A stretch of DNA of 64,000 nucleotides, from contig JARWKL010000008.1 in assembly GCA_029961685.1 (NCBI GenBank), positions 40,068,821 through 40,132,820 on the forward strand, written 5' to 3'. A model generated the notes under the pieces. That model was not told the DNA's origin, did no database searches, and was given only the letters and a program-made list of their open reading frames with translations. The DNA is from Aristolochia californica. Lineage: Eukaryota; Streptophyta; Magnoliopsida; Piperales; Aristolochiaceae. Shown in pieces: positions 58,845 to 64,000 of the stretch. The stretch's first letter is position 1; the number at the start of each line of letters is the position of its first letter. The translations under genes and the position numbers were made by a program.

Positions 58845-61101
58845 ATTGCCACCATCTTGTAGCATTTCTTTGCTTATATTGTTCATTAATTTTTTTATTC
58901 TTCTCCAGCTCCCAACTTAAACGTGATTGGGAGAGATGTTGTCTCCGTTTTTGTTTTTGAATAGAGGCAAGGTTTACAAACTTTTCATTATTAATCATCT
59001 CTCTCTCTAGGTCAACCTGTTAGTCAACGAATTGACCCGGATTTGGGAGGGGTTAGGTTGTGGTAGATGTAAAGTGCATTGGAAAACAGTTTCCAGTGTT
59101 AGTGCCCAAAATGAAAAATATAGTGTAAACAAAAGAATGAGTAACTTTTTATAATATACATAAATAGAACATATACTTAAACAAATAATTAAGTAAAAAA
59201 AACATGGCTACTATACTAATAAATAATTTAATGTGGTATTAAAATATATTGATATACTAATTAATTAAATAATATATTTCATTAATAAATAATTGTATTT
59301 TATTATAAATTAATACAATAATTACTTGTGACGATTAATTGTGCACTAATTAATTATAAAAAATAGATAAATAAAAAGTAACAAAATAAATATATTATTT
59401 TATTAATAACATAAGATATATTTTAACATAAAAATAGAATAATTAAACAAAAATACTTGATCTAATGCTTACTTTAATAATATTTTAATTACCACTTTTA
59501 AATTACTAATGTAATATAGTAATAACAGTACTGGATGTAATAAGTAAAGAAATATATTATTTTATTAATTACATGAGATAGATTTTAATATAGTATAAGT
59601 TAATAATAAAAATACATAAAAAATAAAATTATTATTTTAATTAATTATAAAAAATAAAAATTTCTTAAAAAAATAAAAAAATAATTCTTTAGTTTAATCA
59701 ATTAAAAATATTATTATTAGTTTAATTGACTACAAACCCGGCCCAAAATTATCTTCTGAAATTTGGAAAAATCGAAGCCAAATGGGGCAAATTGTACGAA
59801 ATCGAAGCAGAACGGGAGAAATTGAAGCCAAAATGGGGGAAATCGAAAAAGAGCATTGGACATTAAGAGAGCACCGGAGGTGAGAGGGAAGCTCGAGGCG
59901 CAGAGATAGGAGAGAGGGCTGAGAGGGAGCACAGGAGGCGGGCACGAGAGAGACGGAAGCTCGAGAGAGCATGGGATGCAAAGGGCAAAGAGGCGAGAGG
60001 GAAGTTTAAGACAAAGACGAGAGAGAGGGCTGAAAGGGAGCATGGGAGAGAGGGAAGCTCGAGAGCGAGGGCCGAGAGAGCACGGGACGTAGAGGGCAGA
60101 GAGGCGAGAGAGAGGGCTGAAAGGGAGCATGGGAGAGAGGGAAGCTCGAGAGCGAGGGCCGAGAGAGCATGGGACGTGGAGGGCAGAGAGGCGAGAGAGC
60201 ATTGAGCAATGAGTTCAAGTAGATGAACCAGGATTTTGGTGGGAATCCTGATTCACCCATTTTACTCAGGAGTGGGTGGGGTTCAAGTGAGTGAACTGGT
60301 TCATCCACTTGAACTCGACTCCAGGTGCGGCACTAACGGGTTGAAGTTAATGAACCAGATAATCACTTTCACTTGAACCCTTGCGGTACTAACCCCCTAG
60401 GGTACTCATCTTTGATTTTCTAATTAATGTTTATATGTCTCTTTATAATTATTGTGAGCTTCTCTTTTGAAAGCATATTTCTCTAAAAAATTCCCCAAAA
60501 AAAAAAGTAAACTGCATCTGTTAAGAAATCATTTGCTGTTAAATCATGAATTCTTCTTCTCCGGCGAGATCATTCAAGCCATTTTAGCATGAAAACCCAG
60601 AATTATTCATTGGAGATGAAGCAACACCAACCACTCTTATCAATGGTTTAATTATTCATTTGAGCTCAAACCTTAAGGGACTGGCTGCGTCAAAGAGAAT
60701 AGCAAAGAGAGAAGTTTCTGCAAAATGTGTGAAAGAGAAGGAGAGAAAACCGCCTCGAGTGAGAACGAGTTAAACCAGGAAGATTATAGAGGTGGCTTAT
60801 TTTTATCCAAGTTCTCCTAAAAAAGCCACTAATGTTAAGGAGGAGTAACAGATTGAGTCTCCGATGGTGAAGGACATGTGTCATGTAAAGGATCCGATCT
60901 CCTGAAAAAACTAAGCAGCATCCGAAACAGAAGTTGAGCCAGATACTCCCCAACTGCTGCTCCTGTGAGTTTCTTTATTAGCTCAGAGATTTGAAACAAG
61001 AGAAACAAGGCAAGAACGAGAAGACCCTCGAAGAGATTTGTCTTAAATATACATCTAATTCATTCGTTTTCCTCTTCCATTTAGCTCGGATCTCTGCAAC
61101 A
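58845..61101. other. Spacer: AT-rich block, GA-rich minisatellite and USP leader
   Basis: Positions 58870-59010 carry the 3'-flank repeat shared with the FRO copies. Positions 59100-59740 are almost entirely A/T, like 24540-25075. Positions 59840-60220 are purine-rich with an 87-bp repeat. Positions 60320-60420 contain two cactaacggg/ggtactaacc motifs reminiscent of the element ends at 62876 and 63286. The last part is USP promoter and leader. Confidence 0.5.
59916..60200. repeat. 87-bp purine-rich minisatellite
   Basis: Near-identical units begin at 60027 and 60114 (gggctgaaagggagcatggg), with a diverged unit from 59916. The plus strand is rich in GAGAG. Because 87 is divisible by three, the minus strand shows a Ser/Pro/Leu-rich repeated open frame (59717-60202). 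It has no recognisable domain and I do not call it a gene. Confidence 0.85.
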
Positions 61102-62204
61102 ATGGCGGATGCATCAAAGAAGATAATCTTGGTCGGAGTAGACGACAGCGCAGAGAGCTCGTACTCGTTGGAGTGGACTCTCGACCATGTTCTTTTACCC
61201 ATGAAAGGCTCCAGTGAAACCTCTTTCTTCAAGATCATCTTGCTCCATATCAAGCCTCCTGCTTCTCAAGTCGTGCGACTTGCAGGCCCTGGTAATGTGA
61301 AAAGGAGAAAAATCTTGTAGTATGGGATGATGTTTCAAATGATGTTTATCGTCCTGCTTTGGATCATGATCTGTTTGTTGCAGGTTCTGGTGATATGATC
61401 ACAAGGGTGGAGTCTGATATCAATCTAATGGCTTCCTCTGTGGGCAAGATGGCTGCTGAGATATGTGAAAAGAAATCGGTGAGCATTTGTGTTGGTAGCT
61501 TATAATCTGTTTGTCATTCAGGTTTTCAAAGCAGTAACTTTTTTTTTTTTTATTCAATTGCAGTTCAAAGATTTCGAAGTGCAAATGATGGAGGGAGATG
61601 CAAGGGAGCTGTTGTGCAAAGCTGTGGATAAGCACAAAGCTGAAATGCTGGTGGTTGGCAGCCATGGCTATGGTGCCTTCAAAAGGTAATGAACCATTCC
61701 TACTATATTCAAAAGGGTCTCATTCATGGGAATAATCTGTTTGAAAATTTCATTCCTTTTAGGGTTTGGAACCCTAGAAAAGAAAAGAATAGAAAATGAG
61801 AATTTGGCCATTATTATTCCCAATAATAGTTAGTGAAAATGAGTAAAGAATTGCAATCCCCTTTGATTTCATGAGCTGTTGCTTACATGAGTATTATCCC
61901 TATGCAAAGAATGGCTCAAGAAAACATGGGTGTTCTTCAGCCGAAACAACGAAAACTTAAGTATAGGAATGATACTCAAAATTGACCTAACTTGGGCAAC
62001 CTCAACGAACTTCATTGGCTGAGTGAAATCCAGAGTCCAAGACCTGATATGAACCAGCATCTCTTATTTTCAGGCTAATTTTGATATGAACCATGTTCTT
62101 AATTGTCTTGTAGGGCTGTTCTTGGGAGTGTAAGCGACTACTGTGCACATCATGCTCATTGTAGTGTTTTGATAGTGAAGAAACCAAAATCAACTGCTCA
62201 GTGA
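61102..62204 (+). CDS. Universal stress protein (USP), ATP-binding type, 165 aa, 4 exons
   Basis: Plant USPs of this kind are small cytosolic nucleotide-binding proteins induced by drought, cold, hypoxia or oxidative stress. Exons: 61102-61291, 61384-61478, 61564-61685 and 62114-62204, 498 bases in frame. The N-terminal strand IILVGVDDSAESSYSLEWTL begins the fold. The ATP-binding motif G-2x-G-9x-G-(S/T) is intact as GSHGYGAFKRAVLGS, followed by VSDYCAHHAHCSVLIVKKPK. Length is typical (about 160-165 aa), and there is no signal peptide or kinase fusion. Start is the first ATG, in context ACAATGGCGG. Closest to the single-domain At3g53990-like group, by appearance. Confidence 0.96.
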
Positions 62205-62522
62205 ATACTACCAAGTTCAAGGATCCAATAACTCGACCATTTTTTGTAATGGAAAGCTTTGAATAACAACCATGGCAACGTGATTGATCTTCTTCCTCTT
62301 CTCTTTCTGCATCAATGTGAAACCCAGTTTGTTTTTTCAAAACTGTAATGGCTGTAAGCCCTGTGCTGTTAGTTCAAAGTTGTGAAATCCTTCTTATTTT
62401 ATTGTTATCAGGGCTTCTCTGTAGCTTTCTACTGTGTTCTGCTTCTAATTAATAACCATTCATAGTCCCAATTTGACTGGGACAACCTTGAAATGCTGTT
62501 AATCTATTAATAATAAGTATTG
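62205..62522. other. USP 3' UTR
   Basis: Sequence after the USP stop codon, AT-rich toward 62500, where it meets the 3' end of the minus-strand gene. The two genes converge. Nothing else is seen. Confidence 0.4.
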
Positions 62523-63710
62523 TTAACAGAAAACTAGGTAACAGTTGTAACGAAACATAGTCCCACTATCACATAAAGTAGTCAACCTACCAAGACAAAG
62601 TCTGTTTATTATCCTGTTGGCAAAATGGAGCATGGCTCTCCGGGCAATCCCTACTTCTTCTGATGAAGATTGGGCTGGATCGGTTGTGCACAAAAGTTGT
62701 AAGGAATCTGTGATGTGTAATCCTTCTCTTTCTGGATACTCATTAGCAAGTTCTCTCAGATTCCCATGCATTGCCAGTTCTTGTTGATGCTGTCAAAAGG
62801 AAAACTCATGCAATTTAATACTTGATTTACATGTATATATCTTGTCTGTTAGAAGTTATAATTTAAAGTTTATGTAGGCCCTGTTAGTATCTTTTCCAGG
62901 AGATGATGAAAATGTATTTTTAGTAGAAACATGTTTTCAGGGACCATTAGTACTGTTGTTTCAAATAAACATTTTTCTAGCTGGAAATTCTTACCAGAAA
63001 AATTATATAATTTTTCAACCAAGATGGGTCGATATGAAATTTTTTTGAATAAGTATTTGACAATTTACGTTGTAATACTTTTAGCACAAAGAAAAATTTC
63101 ATGGCAATTTTGTATGTGACAATTTACTTTACTAAAAATTATCGGATAAGTATGGTAATGTATGAGATTGGATATTAATTTTCTTTGTAATTTCCTAGTA
63201 AGACATTAATAGGATTTTATCTACAAGAAACATTTCTAGTTTTTTCTGGGATATAAATTTTCAACCAAGGGTACTAACGGGGCCATAGTTTTTCTTATTT
63301 TCTAGAAAAATGTTGTTCCCTTAAAAAAAGTTTCCTAGAGTTTAAGGGGGATTAGGGACATGTATATACAATTGATTACTGTTTAAGTTATAAATAGGTG
63401 AGAGAGAGATCTAAAACCCTAATTTCTCCACCATTTTTCTCATATAAATTGTTAACATCACTGGTTGGTTTGTTTATTTAAGAACTTAAAACATGAAAGG
63501 AAAGAGCACTAAGCACAGAAGTATTAAGATTATTTGGAAGACCATATCACACACTATCAAAGACCATAGGATGGACAATCTGGCCTTAGGACAGTAAAAT
63601 CATCACTAATTCATGAGATAAGGGAAGTTTAATCAGTCTATTGGGACAAAAATGTAAAGGCATACCAAGATATAGCTAAGGCGCTTGTGCTCCTCTTCCA
63701 AGTTCCTTCC
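62523..63710 (-). CDS. 3' part of an unrecognised gene (at least two exons), 5' end outside window
   Basis: I do not recognise this protein. Two exons on the minus strand join in frame. Exon 63710-63666 reads GRNLEEEHKRLSYIL between a ttttgcag acceptor and a GTATGC donor. Exon 62789-62523 follows a ttttgacag acceptor and reads HQQELAMHGNLRELANEYPE, REGLHITDSLQLLCTTDPAQ, then GIARRAMLHFANRIINRLCL. It either ends at TAA (62523-62525) after LVFC or splices at an AG|GTTGAC site near 62588 to a further exon I cannot identify. Character is helical and charged, without a signal or membrane segment. A transposon-like insert (62876-63286) lies in the intron between these exons. Upstream exons must lie beyond position 64000. 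Confidence 0.65.
62876..63286. mobile_element. MITE-like element, about 411 bp, inside an intron
   Basis: Left end taggccctgttagtatc (62875-62891) and right end gggtactaacggggcca (63269-63285) are near-perfect inverted repeats: reverse of the right end is tggccccgttagtaccc. The interior is AT-rich with no transposase frame. No convincing target-site duplication is visible, so the superfamily stays open. Confidence 0.65.
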
Positions 63711-64000
63711 CTGCAAAAGAAAGTGCAACAGGCATCATTACACAGAGAGTATCTTCTTATTGCCCCAGCATCTGGAAACTTGTGTGGATTTCCCCCAAGG
63801 CTGTCATAAGGTTACAGGAAAGCCTTACAAAAGCCTTAAGCCATAAGGATCAACAAACTATGCAGGTGATGCTGAAGAACTGAGTTGTAGAGAAGTACAA
63901 GTATTTAATGGAATTGCAGAGCCATTTTTAATAACTTTTCCATGCATTTCTATTTTTTTCCCCTTGGTGGATCACAAGGATCAACAAACTTTGTAGGTGA
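63287..64000. other. Intron/upstream sequence of the right-edge gene
   Basis: Apart from the exon at 63666-63710, no coding frame is seen. A 25-base direct repeat (aaggatcaacaaact...aggtga) occurs at 63846-63870 and 63976-64000, differing at two positions. Confidence 0.5.

Noticed and set aside
59717..60202. 161-codon Ser/Pro/Leu-rich minus-strand frame
   Set aside because: Produced by the GA-rich 87-bp repeat and flanks; no homology to a known domain.

Overview
This is nuclear DNA from a flowering plant. The reasons are many short exons with GT-AG introns, AT-rich introns and spacers, plant-only families (remorin, RUP, PLIM2, FRO, LEA_6, NF-YC), TTTAGGG telomere-type motifs and remnants of plant retroelements. 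The species cannot be told from the sequence. Coding exons were joined by hand, using splice sites, reading frame and family resemblance. Every multi-exon model below closes in frame except where stated.

Layout, left to right. 1-511: decayed short-chain dehydrogenase (+). 1377-4573: remorin (-), 5 exons. 4.6-13.2 kb: mostly gene-poor, with a perfect 71-bp tandem duplication, an unrecognised open frame near 9.4-9.7 kb, telomere-type motifs and a Ty1/copia LTR with primer-binding-site remnant. 13235-14359: single-exon RUP WD40 repressor (+). 14627-14806: 30-bp minisatellite. 15253-23451: TSR1, a 40S ribosome-biogenesis factor (-), 21 exons, with telo-box motifs upstream. 26651-28113: PLIM2-type two-LIM protein (-), 5 exons. 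30592-35548: AtuA/DUF1446 protein (-), 12 exons. 39500-39862: single-exon NF-YC (+). 43293-45920: cytochrome b561 (+), 4 exons. 47694-49175: FRO ferric reductase pseudogene (+). 51047-53410: conserved plant protein of unknown function (-), 3 exons. 55094-57874: second FRO copy (+), 7 exons, with a 1-bp frameshift near its original start. 58590-58844: LEA_6 protein (+). 61102-62204: universal stress protein (+), 4 exons. 62523-63710: 3' end of an unrecognised gene (-) running off the right edge.

The most informative region is 46.8-59.0 kb. A segment with a FRO gene and its upstream repeats has been duplicated. Copy 1 lost about 1.28 kb covering most of the catalytic core and also lost its start codon. 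Copy 2 kept the whole gene but lost one base in exon 1, so only an internal ATG reads into the remaining frame. The FRO and LEA_6 genes share 3'-flanking sequence, and a short piece resembling the LEA_6 coding end lies in the FRO copy 2 flank. With the neighbouring cytochrome b561, two unrelated transmembrane haem ferrireductase families sit within 15 kb. I see no gene cluster that looks like a wholly new system. The unusual items are local duplications, a duplicated splice acceptor in the AtuA gene, and dispersed repeat families.
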